Source of the DNA: an uncultured Bacteroidota bacterium
Lineage (GTDB): Bacteria > Bacteroidota > Bacteroidia > Flavobacteriales > Flavobacteriaceae
Assembly: GCA_902586905.1 (NCBI GenBank)
Contig: CACIJH010000003.1
Span: 60,303-124,302 of the forward strand
DNA length: 64,000 nucleotides
Direction: 5' to 3'
A program made the translations under genes and the position numbers. Positions 1 to 7,545 of this stretch are shown here, piece after piece. Positions within the stretch are counted from its first letter, which is position 1; each line of letters begins with the position of its first letter. Below the pieces are notes generated by a model that saw nothing but the letters and a program-made list of their open reading frames with translations, made no database searches and was not told where the DNA came from.

Positions 1-277
1 AATCACTTCAATCACTCCGTGCTTACCTTTTTAACCATATTTGTCAGTTGCCTTTTCTTCTTTAAGTACATATATATACTTCTGCAATTGAAGAGGGTGC
101 TATTGCTATAGTATCAAGACTGATTATGCTTATTATAACCCCATCCAAAACTAACAATGGTGCAGGGTTTCTATTGAATGAGTTGAGAGTTATAGCATCT
201 TGTAAAACTGTATCATTACTGCTACAACCGAAGATGAATAAAGCGGAAAGTATTAGTAGTTTTTTCATAGTATTCAT
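1..277 (-). pseudogene. Decayed small lipoprotein with TonB-plug-like domain, runs off the left edge
   Basis: The open part (62-277) encodes 71 residues with a lipoprotein signal (lipobox FGC, Cys18 counted from the first Met) and the start of a plug-like domain (P-L-L-V-L-D-G). The reading frame stops at 62-64, just after a short alternating AT tract. Shifted by one base, the minus strand continues in clear homology with VLKEEKATDKYG, a TAA stop, then KGKHGVIEVI, which matches the usual end of plug domains (VLK..ATA.YG.KG.NGVI). Two lesions, a frameshift and a nonsense codon, therefore separate the pieces. Small plug-domain lipoproteins of about 110 residues are common in Flavobacteria. The start could be Met at 277 or 268. 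Confidence 0.6.
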
Positions 278-331
278 TTGAGTACAACTAAAATAAGAAA
301 AAATATAAGTAGGTAAAAACAGAAACCAAAA

Positions 332-353
332 TAAGCGAAGACAGTTCGCTATT
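332..353 (-). terminator. Possible terminator of the tRNA cluster
   Basis: An inverted repeat (AGCGAA at 334-339 and TTCGCT at 345-350, five-base loop) lies 60 bases downstream of the last tRNA and is followed on the minus strand by a T-rich stretch interrupted by Gs. The stem is only six pairs, so this is tentative. Confidence 0.35.
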
Positions 354-411
354 GGTTCAGAATGAGATATAAAAAATAGAGTGGATTACTGTAACTCTCT
401 GATAATCAATG

Positions 412-483
412 AGCCAATGACGAGATTTGAACTCGTGACCTCTTCCTTACCAAGGAAACGCTCTACCCCTGAGCTACATCGGC
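412..483 (-). tRNA. tRNA-Thr (anticodon GGT)
   Basis: Cloverleaf on the minus strand: acceptor arm GCCGATG/CATTGGC, D arm GCTC/GAGC, anticodon loop TTGGTAA with anticodon GGT (reads ACC), T arm ACGAG/CTCGT with TTCAAAT loop. CCA is not encoded. It is the promoter-distal member of a four-tRNA cluster and shares its 5' acceptor sequence with the tRNA-Thr at 713-786. Confidence 0.95.
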
Positions 484-512
484 AGTGTAGGTCGTTTGGC
501 TTGACCTTGTAG

Positions 513-585
513 AGCGGGAGACCGGGTTCGAACCGGCGACATTCAGCTTGGAAGGCTGACGCTCTACCAACTGAGCTACTCCCGC
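513..585 (-). tRNA. tRNA-Gly (anticodon TCC)
   Basis: Cloverleaf on the minus strand: acceptor GCGGGAG/CTCCCGC, anticodon stem TCAGC/GCTGA around loop CTTCCAA (anticodon TCC, reads GGA), T arm GCCGG/CCGGT with loop TTCGAAC. CCA is not encoded. Confidence 0.95.
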
Positions 586-604
586 ATTATCATAATATTA
601 GGTG

Positions 605-687
605 TGGGGAGAGCAGGATTCGAACCTGCGAAGGTAAAAACCAACAGATTTACAGTCTGTCCTCGTTGGCCGCTTGAGTATCTCCCC
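605..687 (-). tRNA. tRNA-Tyr (anticodon GTA)
   Basis: Class II tRNA of 83 nt on the minus strand with a long variable arm. Acceptor GGGGAGA/TCTCCCC, anticodon stem ACAGA/TCTGT around loop CTGTAAA (anticodon GTA), T arm GCAGG/CCTGC. CCA is not encoded. Confidence 0.95.
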
Positions 688-712
688 AAAATGTCAATGA
701 TCTAAATAGTTG

Positions 713-786
713 AGCCGATGGAGGGACTCGAACCCACGACCTGCTGATTACAAATCAGCTGCTCTAGCCAGCTGAGCTACATCGGC
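713..786 (-). tRNA. tRNA-Thr (anticodon TGT)
   Basis: First gene of the tRNA cluster. Acceptor GCCGATG/CATCGGC, anticodon stem GCTGA/TCAGC around loop TTTGTAA (anticodon TGT, reads ACA), T arm GTGGG/CCCTC with TTCGAGT loop. A full promoter lies at 811-841. The short 5' leader contains an inverted repeat at 791-807 (ACCGC/GCGGT). Confidence 0.95.
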
Positions 787-810
787 AACTACCGCCCTTG
801 AAGCGGTTTG

Positions 811-841
811 CAAATGTATCTAATTATTTTTTTTTATTCAA
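811..841 (-). promoter_or_regulatory. Promoter of the tRNA cluster
   Basis: Minus-strand TTG (839-841), 20-nt spacer, TACATTTG (811-818): a full match to the Bacteroidota -33/-7 promoter. Transcription should start near 806, about 20 nt before the first tRNA. Confidence 0.7.
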
Positions 842-864
842 AGCATTTTTAAATCAAAAATCTT

Positions 865-1164
865 TTACGAAATCCGCGATTTTTCTTTTCGACGTTTCAG
901 CATGCGTTCTGCACTCGACGCAGCCATGTCTAGCGACTTCTCGAACGATTCGCTTTTTTTGCCAACAACCACATCATCTCCAGGGATGTTGACACGCAAT
1001 TCAACCGACTTGTTGGTTTGATCATTATGATTGTCGAGATTTAAATACAAGTCAACACTCACAATGCGATTGTAATATAAATTGAGCTTTGACAGTCGTT
1101 TTTCAATATATTTTTGAAGATTGGAATTCATAGAAAAGTGAACGGTTTGAATATTTATTTTCAT
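865..1164 (-). CDS. hpf: Ribosome hibernation-promoting factor, short form
   Basis: A 99-residue HPF/RaiA-family protein. It binds the decoding region of the 30S subunit in stationary phase and blocks translation. The sequence shows the beta-alpha-beta-beta-beta-alpha fold pattern: KINIQTVHF start, a helix around residues 13-27 (YIEKRLSKL), a beta strand with SVELRVNIPG, and a basic C-terminal helix (MLKRRKEK). It lacks the C-terminal dimerisation domain of long HPF, so it is the short type. It lies downstream of xerC and rpsU and just upstream of the tRNA promoter, an order known from many Flavobacteria; co-transcription with rpsU and xerC is likely. Confidence 0.93.
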   Translation of the reverse strand: MKINIQTVHFSMNSNLQKYIEKRLSKLNLYYNRIVSVDLYLNLDNHNDQTNKSVELRVNIPGDDVVVGKKSESFEKSLDMAASSAERMLKRRKEKSRIS

Positions 1165-1188
1165 AACTCTGTTGTTTGTGCCCCGCGA

Positions 1189-2070
1189 TTAGGCGCGTGG
1201 ATGGGCGGTTAAATAATCCTTTTTCATTTTGGGGAGTTGAACTTTGGCATAGATTTGAGTCGAAGACAAGCTTTTATGTCCCAAAATTTCTTTAATACTG
1301 TTGATGTCAGCACCTCGATTGAGCAAGTGCGTTGCAAATGTGTGTCGCAATACGTGAGGGCTGATTTTCTCTTTTGTCGATACTTTGGAGAGGTAGTTCG
1401 TCACACACTTATATATGTCTGCTGGCTTCAGTGCATTGCCTTTGGCGTTGATGAGCAACCAATCGCTCGGCTTGGCTTGGTCGATACGATTGCGATAAGA
1501 CAAATAGATATCGATTTGAGAAATGACTTTTGCCAACAGTGGTATAATTCTCGTTTTGTTTCGCTTACCAACCACTTTTAATTGTTGGTTGTTTCTGTCG
1601 ATGGCGTCGAGAGTGAGTGAGAGCAGCTCTGCACGTCGCATGCCAGTGGTGTATAGCAATTCTAAAATGAGCGCATCACGAGCACCTTCAAAATGGGAGT
1701 TGTCATACATTTCAATCACCATGCGAAATTCTGATTCAGTCAAAGGAACAACCAGTTTTGGTGATGCTTTTAATTGACGATGAAACTGCATGGGGTTCTG
1801 ATCGATTTCTCCCAATTTTTGTAAAAAATTAAAATAGCTTTTTAGGGATGAGCATTTTCTATTGATGCTTTGATTTTTTAGACCTGAAGATGACAAGTGT
1901 ACAATCCATTCCCTTATCATAACATACGCAACAGACGAGAGACTGTTGAGTTGATAATGGGACTTGCAATAGTTGGCAAAGTCTTCTAGATCTTTTTGAT
2001 ATGCATTTTGGGTGTGTGAGGAATATCGTTTTTCCGATGAAATGTATTCGATAAAATTTGGAATAGACAT
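1189..2070 (-). CDS. xerC: Tyrosine recombinase XerC/XerD
   Basis: Site-specific tyrosine recombinase of 293 residues that resolves chromosome dimers at dif during division. The N-terminal SAM-like core-binding domain occupies about residues 1-85. The catalytic domain shows all active-site residues: Arg in GMRRAELLSL, Lys in VVGKRNKTR, His-x-x-Arg in HVLRHTFATHLL, His in LGHKSLSS and the nucleophile Tyr in TQIYAKV. ATG at 2070 is chosen over TTG at 2076, which adds only two residues. It follows rpsU with a 78-nt gap. Context and length fit a housekeeping Xer protein rather than an integrase of a mobile element. Confidence 0.93.
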   Translation of the reverse strand: MSIPNFIEYISSEKRYSSHTQNAYQKDLEDFANYCKSHYQLNSLSSVAYVMIREWIVHLSSSGLKNQSINRKCSSLKSYFNFLQKLGEIDQNPMQFHRQLKASPKLVVPLTESEFRMVIEMYDNSHFEGARDALILELLYTTGMRRAELLSLTLDAIDRNNQQLKVVGKRNKTRIIPLLAKVISQIDIYLSYRNRIDQAKPSDWLLINAKGNALKPADIYKCVTNYLSKVSTKEKISPHVLRHTFATHLLNRGADINSIKEILGHKSLSSTQIYAKVQLPKMKKDYLTAHPRA

Positions 2071-2148
2071 AGGCAAAAACTAAGACACCGAACACAATTT
2101 AGTAAAAACTCATGTTCGGTGCAATGTTTTTGTACTTTAATTGGAGGT

Positions 2149-2343
2149 TTAGATTTCCTCTTTATCGCGAAGCTTTTGAATGTATTGTGCTTTTTGAATC
2201 ACAGCACGACGAGCAACAGAAGGCTTCGTAAAAGTCTTGCGTTCACGTAGTTGGCGCATCTTTCCTGTACGATCAAATTTTCTTTTGAAACGCTTGAGCG
2301 CGCGATCGATATTTTCTCCGTCTTTGATTGGTATTATTAACAT
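2149..2343 (-). CDS. rpsU: 30S ribosomal protein S21
   Basis: A 64-residue bS21 with the typical basic helix (ALKRFKRKFDRTG) and the RRAVIQKAQ region. It sits on the small-subunit platform near the 3' end of 16S rRNA. Its start is fixed by a perfect Shine-Dalgarno sequence at 2352-2359, the only convincing one I found in this window. In Flavobacterium johnsoniae bS21 is known to help bury the anti-Shine-Dalgarno, and rpsU keeps a strong Shine-Dalgarno for autoregulation; the same loop is inferred here. A full promoter lies at 2376-2405. First gene of rpsU-xerC-hpf. Confidence 0.97.
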   Translation of the reverse strand: MLIIPIKDGENIDRALKRFKRKFDRTGKMRQLRERKTFTKPSVARRAVIQKAQYIQKLRDKEEI

Positions 2344-2351
2344 AAACTACG

Positions 2352-2359
2352 ACCTCCTT
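2352..2359 (-). promoter_or_regulatory. Strong Shine-Dalgarno of rpsU
   Basis: The minus strand reads AAGGAGGT, fully complementary to the usual 16S rRNA 3' tail, with 8 nt before the rpsU ATG. It decides the start codon and probably carries the bS21 feedback signal. Confidence 0.85.
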
Positions 2360-2375
2360 CCTTTAATGTTGGCTG

Positions 2376-2405
2376 CAAATATAAGTTTAATTTGCAAGTT
2401 GACAA
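2376..2405 (-). promoter_or_regulatory. Promoter of rpsU-xerC-hpf
   Basis: Minus-strand TTG (2403-2405), 19-nt spacer, TATATTTG (2376-2383). The predicted start near 2371 leaves a leader of about 28 nt that includes the Shine-Dalgarno sequence. Confidence 0.7.
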
Positions 2406-2409
2406 CGGT

Positions 2410-3576
2410 TTATTTTAAAATTTGCTTGGCAATCACAACTTTCTGAATCTCAGAAGTTCCCTCCCCGATTGTACAGAGTTTTGAGTCGCGATAAAATTTC
2501 TCGACTGGAAATTCTTTGGAGTAACCATATCCTCCAAAAATCTGCACTGCTTCATTGGCAATACTCACACAGGCCTCAGATGCAAATAGCTTACAAATGG
2601 CGCTTTCTTTGGTCATCTTCTTCCCTTGATTGATCAGTTGACTTGCGTTTTGGGTTAGCAGTTCAGCTGCCTCGATTTGTGTTGCCATTTCAGCGAGTTT
2701 GAAAGAAATGCCTTGAAAGCTGCTGATCGGTTTGCCAAACTGAACACGCTCTTTAGAATATTGAAGAGCAGCTTCATAAGCACCACGTGCGATGCCAAGC
2801 GAAAGAGCAGCAATTGAAATTCGCCCACCATCAAGTATTTTCATAGACTGGATAAAACCTTCTCCCAATTCTCCAAGTCGGTTTTCGTCAGGAACCCTGC
2901 ACTGATCAAAAATCAGCTCAGCAGTTTCTGACGCACGCATACCGAGTTTATCTTCTTTCTTGCCAGATGAAAATCCAGGTGTTCCACGTTCAATCACAAA
3001 GGCAGTCATGCCATGACTATCACCTTTTTCTCCAGTTCTAAAAATCACTACGGCCACATCAGCAGAGATGCCATGTGTGATAAAGTTTTTTGTGCCATTC
3101 AGCACCCAATGATCTCCATCCTTGACTGCAGTTGAGTTCATTCCACCAGCATCAGAGCCTGTATTGTGCTCTGTCAAACCCCAAGCGCCAATCCAATCAC
3201 CAGATGCCAATTTGGGCAACCAACGAGATTTTTGAGACTCTGATCCAAATTTTAAAATATGATTTGTACACAATGAATTATGTGCTGCAATAGACAACCC
3301 AATCGATGGATCAACTTTGGAAATCTCTTGCACCATTGCCACGTATTCGTGGTATCCAAGTCCTGATCCGCCATAATCTTCTGGAACAAGCATTCCGAGA
3401 AAACCATATGAACCAGCTTGCTTCATCACCTCGACAGGAAAGTACTGGGCTTCATCCCAATCCATAACATGAGGTTTTATAAATTGATGTGCAAAATCAC
3501 GTGCCGAATCTGCGACAAGTTGTTTTGTTTCTGTAGTTTGTACGATCATATCGTGAGGTGAGACAGATGTGTCCAT
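2410..3576 (-). CDS. Acyl-CoA dehydrogenase
   Basis: FAD-dependent acyl-CoA dehydrogenase of 388 residues, the usual length for the SCAD/isovaleryl type; it makes the first alpha-beta double bond in fatty-acid or branched-chain acyl-CoA oxidation. Visible signatures are the FAD/substrate region [16 protein letters not shown], the central [15 protein letters not shown], the flavin-contact [13 protein letters not shown] and the C-terminal GEGTSEIQ, whose Glu (about residue 372) is the expected catalytic base. Electrons pass to ETF. Chain-length preference cannot be read from sequence. It is downstream of the broken helix-hairpin-helix gene on the same strand. Confidence 0.92.
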   Translation of the reverse strand: MDTSVSPHDMIVQTTETKQLVADSARDFAHQFIKPHVMDWDEAQYFPVEVMKQAGSYGFLGMLVPEDYGGSGLGYHEYVAMVQEISKVDPSIGLSIAAHNSLCTNHILKFGSESQKSRWLPKLASGDWIGAWGLTEHNTGSDAGGMNSTAVKDGDHWVLNGTKNFITHGISADVAVVIFRTGEKGDSHGMTAFVIERGTPGFSSGKKEDKLGMRASETAELIFDQCRVPDENRLGELGEGFIQSMKILDGGRISIAALSLGIARGAYEAALQYSKERVQFGKPISSFQGISFKLAEMATQIEAAELLTQNASQLINQGKKMTKESAICKLFASEACVSIANEAVQIFGGYGYSKEFPVEKFYRDSKLCTIGEGTSEIQKVVIAKQILK

Positions 3577-3588
3577 TCAAGCAAATTT

Positions 3589-4407
3589 TTATTTCAAATA
3601 TAACGCAATTCTTGTAATGTGTATCGAATCTAATTCAAATTTATTGGCAATGGTATCCCAGTTGATTTCGTTTTCACTATTGGTACGATAAGCCACAATA
3701 CGACTCGCCAAACAATAACTGATATAATGATTTGCTGCCAACTCTGAAATCGTAGCTGTATTGATATCGATTGAATGATTGGGTATAGAGTCTAGGGTAA
3801 ATGACTTCCAAAGGTTTGTCAATGTACCATGATCGATGCCCCAAATATCTCCGACTTGGTCTTTGACCAAAAATCCTTGCAAAGATTGGCGAGTCGTAAG
3901 AATTTTATCTGCCAATGTGGGACCAATACCAAAGACCAATTCGAGGTCTTATGCTGTTGCAGTATTGAGTTGCTTTTTTTGACTTTTATAAGCAGTTGAT
4001 TTTGATTGTACTTGGTGACTTGGAAATTGAATTAGATGCTTGATTTCTTGAAATTTCTCATCTTCCATACTGACATAATCTTTAAACTCTTGTGCTGTTT
4101 GAAAATAGATGCCATTCCTCACACGTGATTGTTTAGAGTCAACAATTGAATTTGGTAATTCCAAACGATAGGCCAGCCACGATGATAGTCGATTGGGGTT
4201 GAAGGGGTAGATGGTGTCATTTGTTTGCAGTTGCGCTAAAAGAGAGTCCCGCTTGGCAATCAATTGATCTGGTAATGGACGAATAGTTGTTGAATGTTGT
4301 TGGTTTTGATTGGCAAAAAAAAGTATCAGGTGTCCAACAATAAACAGAAGTATTAAAAAGAGAAGTCCACGTCTTTGTGGACGTCTCCATTGCGAAAATT
4401 GGGGCAT
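3589..4407 (-). pseudogene. Helix-hairpin-helix (ComEA-like) membrane protein split by an in-frame TAA
   Basis: Two open parts in the same frame, 4407-3949 (152 residues) and about 3939-3589, are separated only by TAA at 3949-3951. Reading through gives LNTATA, stop, DLELVFGIGPTLADKI, which is one continuous helix-hairpin-helix motif. The N-terminal part has a basic stretch and one membrane helix (residues 14-31), then a region that precedes the hairpins in this family. The C-terminal part holds the rest of the first hairpin and a second one (DINTATISELAAN). Intact flavobacterial relatives are single proteins of about 270-300 residues, matching the combined 272 codons. The role is probably DNA binding at the membrane, but the family is poorly characterised. 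Confidence 0.75.
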
Positions 4408-4425
4408 ACGATATGTAATTAATGT

Positions 4426-6015
4426 TTAAGCACGAACAGCTTTGAGGTATCTCTGTAATTCCTCTTTGACTTTTGGAAATAAGAAAAACAAACCTATCAT
4501 ATTTGGAAAAACAAGCGCAAGAATCATGGCGTCAGAGAAAGTCCAAACTGCAGACATGTCACCAGCAGCTCCAATCACGATAAATAAAAGGAATAATATC
4601 TTATAGGTATAATCTGAAATTTTACTTTTTCCAAACACAAACATCCAAGATTGTAGGCCATAATATGACCACGAAATCATGGTTGAAATTGCAAACAGTA
4701 CAACTGCAATTGTTAAAAATGGGCCAGAAAAAGAAATGTAATTTGCAAATGCAGCGGCAGTGATTGCAGCACCTTCAGCTGCAACACCATCGATCATTAC
4801 GATACCATTTTCGCCTCCATAATTAAATATGGTTTGGTCGCCATTAAATATAATAATGACCAATGCAGTCATAGTACAAATCACAACTGTATCGATAAAA
4901 GGTTCGAGCAAAGCAACCAGTCCTTCTGATGCTGCATATTTGGTTTTCACAGCAGAGTGTGCAATTGATGCTGAACCAGCACCTGCTTCATTGGAAAATG
5001 CAGCTCTTCTAAAACCAGTGATCAGCACTCCCAAAAGTCCTCCCAAACCAGCTTGTGGATTGAAAGCTTGTGTGAAGATCATTGCAAAAGCATTGTCAAC
5101 AAATGAGAAGTTTGTCAATATAATATACAAACAAGCCCCAACGTATAGCAATGCCATGAAAGGAACTATTTTTTCTGTAACAGAGGCAATTCTTTTAATC
5201 CCACCAATGATGATGATCCCAACAAATATCATCATGATAACTCCTATAATTGTACGTGCACTTCCACCTTCCATTCCAAACGAGCTCACAAGTTGCATTG
5301 CAGCTTGGTTGGATTGAGCAGCATTTCCACCTCCAAAAGATGCACCAATACAAAGCAAAGCGAAAGTAACTGCAAGAAATCGACCCATGCGCGCAAAGCC
5401 TCTCTCTTTTAACCCTTTGGTAAGGTAATACATTGGACCCCCATAAACAGTTCCATCTTCTCCAACATCTCGGTATTTGACACCCAAGGTACACTCAACA
5501 AACTTTGTTGACATTCCTATCAGTCCACAAAGAATCATCCAGAATGTGGCACCAGGACCTCCAATGGCAATGGCAAGTGCAACCCCAGCGATATTTCCAT
5601 TTCCGACTGTTCCAGAGACAGCAGTGGCAAGAGCCTGAAAATGGCTAACCTCTCCATCTTGACTCTCATCTTTAATGGTATCAACAGCATCCCCATCGCC
5701 GACGTTGACAGCTGCTTTTTTATCAACTTCGTGATGATCGACATGATCGAATTTTCCACGAACAACATTGATCGCTAAAGGAAAACGACGCACGTTGATA
5801 AATCCAAAATAGATCGTGAAAAATAAAGCTCCACCAACAAGCAAAAAAATAATCGTTGGGATAGATGTCCCTGGGAAATTATGTAAGACAACAGCACCCC
5901 ACCAATCTGCTAGAGGTGTAAATGCCTCGTTGATTCGGTTGTCAAGACCAGCATCTTGTGCAAAGGAAAAACTAGATACAAAAAGGAAAATGAGAGTTGA
6001 AATGATGCGTTTCAT
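4426..6015 (-). CDS. Alanine/glycine:cation symporter (AGCS family)
   Basis: Sodium- or proton-coupled amino-acid carrier of 529 residues. A signal-like N-terminus (about residues 1-19, ending SFAQD) precedes roughly 11 membrane helices. The AGCS signature is clear: GTVGNGNIAGVALAIAIGGP and the following FWMILCGLIGMSTKF, then YGGPMYYLTKG and FRRAAFSNEAGAGSA. Between the first helix and the signature is an unusually acidic hydrophilic segment (about residues 88-120, rich in D, E and H) that is probably cytoplasmic. The cleavable-looking N-terminus is frequent in Bacteroidota AGCS proteins. Substrate is likely alanine, glycine or a small neutral amino acid. Confidence 0.93.
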   Translation of the reverse strand: MKRIISTLIFLFVSSFSFAQDAGLDNRINEAFTPLADWWGAVVLHNFPGTSIPTIIFLLVGGALFFTIYFGFINVRRFPLAINVVRGKFDHVDHHEVDKKAAVNVGDGDAVDTIKDESQDGEVSHFQALATAVSGTVGNGNIAGVALAIAIGGPGATFWMILCGLIGMSTKFVECTLGVKYRDVGEDGTVYGGPMYYLTKGLKERGFARMGRFLAVTFALLCIGASFGGGNAAQSNQAAMQLVSSFGMEGGSARTIIGVIMMIFVGIIIIGGIKRIASVTEKIVPFMALLYVGACLYIILTNFSFVDNAFAMIFTQAFNPQAGLGGLLGVLITGFRRAAFSNEAGAGSASIAHSAVKTKYAASEGLVALLEPFIDTVVICTMTALVIIIFNGDQTIFNYGGENGIVMIDGVAAEGAAITAAAFANYISFSGPFLTIAVVLFAISTMISWSYYGLQSWMFVFGKSKISDYTYKILFLLFIVIGAAGDMSAVWTFSDAMILALVFPNMIGLFFLFPKVKEELQRYLKAVRA

Positions 6016-6024
6016 AGAGTTAGA

Positions 6025-6252
6025 TTATAAATCAAAGACTGAAGTTCTTTTGGTGTAAATTAAATCTTTGAGACGAAGCCAAAAAGCAAGGACCAAATAA
6101 ACTGCAAATCCAAATCCCAAAGAGAAAAAGCTAATATAGATAAAAAATAAACGCACTGGTCTTGCGCGCATTCCCAATCGATCTGCAAGTCGAGAACAGA
6201 CTTCAAAACCATGACGTTCGAGTTGATGGCGAAGTCGATGTGCTAGCTTCAT
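6025..6252 (-). CDS. Small PspC-family membrane protein
   Basis: A 75-residue protein with a PspC-like core: a helical N-terminus (HRLRHQLERHGFEVCSRLADRLGM), RARPVRLFFIYISF and one long membrane segment (about residues 34-60), ending with the conserved tail SVFDL. This short version is widespread in Flavobacteriales, usually annotated as PspC but without demonstrated phage-shock function. A TATATTTG box ends 4 nt before the ATG, so the mRNA is probably leaderless. It lies 9 nt upstream of the AGCS symporter and may be co-transcribed with it. Confidence 0.85.
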   Translation of the reverse strand: MKLAHRLRHQLERHGFEVCSRLADRLGMRARPVRLFFIYISFFSLGFGFAVYLVLAFWLRLKDLIYTKRTSVFDL

Positions 6253-6256
6253 ATCA

Positions 6257-6264
6257 CAAATATA
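6257..6264 (-). promoter_or_regulatory. -7 box of the PspC gene
   Basis: Minus-strand TATATTTG with exactly 4 nt before the ATG. No clear -33 TTG at the usual distance. Implies a leaderless transcript. Confidence 0.55.
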
Positions 6265-6297
6265 TCAAGTTTGTATAAAACCATGTCCGAATGAGCA

Positions 6298-7527
6298 TCA
6301 TAGACACTTTTTTTCATTGCAATACTGATTTTTGAGTTGCAATAAGGCTTGGCTATCGAGGGCAGAAATTGCCTGCACTCCTAGTGAAGAAAATGCCTTT
6401 ATGGTGCTGTTTGATTCCGCTTTGATCGATGCCGCCCATGCAATGAGCTCATCTGTTTTGTCTGTCCCTTGTGCTTTGTAATAACAAAACAAAAATGGGA
6501 TTAGCGTGTTGATGACCAACAAGTCGAGAAATGATTTGCTCAAGCCTTTTTTTCGATTTGTGTGTGTTTTTCCAAACACATGATGAGTTGACCAATAAGC
6601 TGAAGTGTTTATGCAAAACACTTTTTCAATATTTTCCTTTGGATCTCCTTCAATGATGCTGCTTAACAAATGTTTGTGCTTGATATAAATTTGCGCCAAT
6701 TTGGATAGGCGAATGGTGGGAAACCCACTTGGTCTCATTCGAAAGAATTTAACTTTTTCATTCACAGCTTTTAACTTATATTTTTTCTGCGCATAGGTAT
6801 ATTTCTTTTGCAATGTTTCAATGTATGCGTCATCAATTTTTGATTCCAACATGGCTGCTTGGCCAAACAAAAGAGCCTCCAAATCTTCGTGATTAGTCGT
6901 TTTTCGGATGATCGAAAATGGGATAGACTTTGAAACCTCCGCAAACACCAACCCATTGACAGAAAGACCAAAACCCTTTGCCAAAGAGATAAACAATACA
7001 TTTTCCCAGTCGTTGTTTGTCTCACTTAGCCACTGTTCAAATAGCTTTGTTTTTTGTGAAAGTCGCTCGACATACAGTCAATCAAAAAAAGCCATTTGCT
7101 TAAACCTTTCTACCTTTTTAATTTGATTGGCACAGGGGATCCAAAGATTCGATTCTAGCAATTCATTGTAGCGTTGTAAAACTCTCTTATCGACAAATTC
7201 TTGTAAAACAATGGTAGGGATTTGTTTGTTATCAGATGTAAAAACAGGCGTATCATCTTCCCAAACAACATGAAGAACAACATTGTCATAGGCCGCATCG
7301 AGGTGGTGGTGATGTGCATACCAATCCGAACCTTTGCAATGCATCTCAACATGCCCTACCCAAATGATATCATCCAACTGAAGTTTTGCAAATAAAAAGT
7401 CTGGTCCACTATTGTGATTGCGATGCCCACCATGAACGATTGATAGCTCACGCGCATCAGTGGTGACAATTGGCTTGTCAATAAGTTGTGACTGCTGCCA
7501 CAAGTAGTACATTAATTTTTCGTTCAT
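6298..7527 (-). pseudogene. DUF2851 family protein, split by an in-frame TGA
   Basis: Open parts 7527-7078 (149 residues) and 6996-6298 (232 residues) are in the same frame. Reading on through TGA at 7078-7080 gives MAFFD, stop, LYVERLSQKTKLFEQW, continuous with the rest of a DUF2851 protein; the codon at that place is most simply a mutated TGG (Trp). Total length, 409 residues, is close to the normal 420-430. The N-terminal part has ELSIVHGGHRNHNSGPDF and HVEMHCKGSDWYAH, whose conserved His, Asp and Glu suggest a nuclease-like fold. The function of DUF2851 is unknown. TGA is used as a normal stop elsewhere in the window, so recoding is unlikely. Confidence 0.8.
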
Positions 7528-7545
7528 GACACTTGGGGCGTGTCT

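Noticed and set aside
1189..2070. XerC-like recombinase as an integrase of a mobile element
   Set aside because: Position between rpsU and hpf and full housekeeping length fit chromosomal Xer; no element ends or cargo genes are seen.
4829..5317. 162-codon plus-strand frame inside the AGCS symporter gene
   Set aside because: It is fully antisense to a clearly conserved membrane protein and has no family features; a shadow frame.
6298..7527. Reassignment of TGA to Trp as the explanation for the DUF2851 split
   Set aside because: TGA ends trpG, trpC, trpF and other intact genes in the window at the expected lengths, so the standard code applies.
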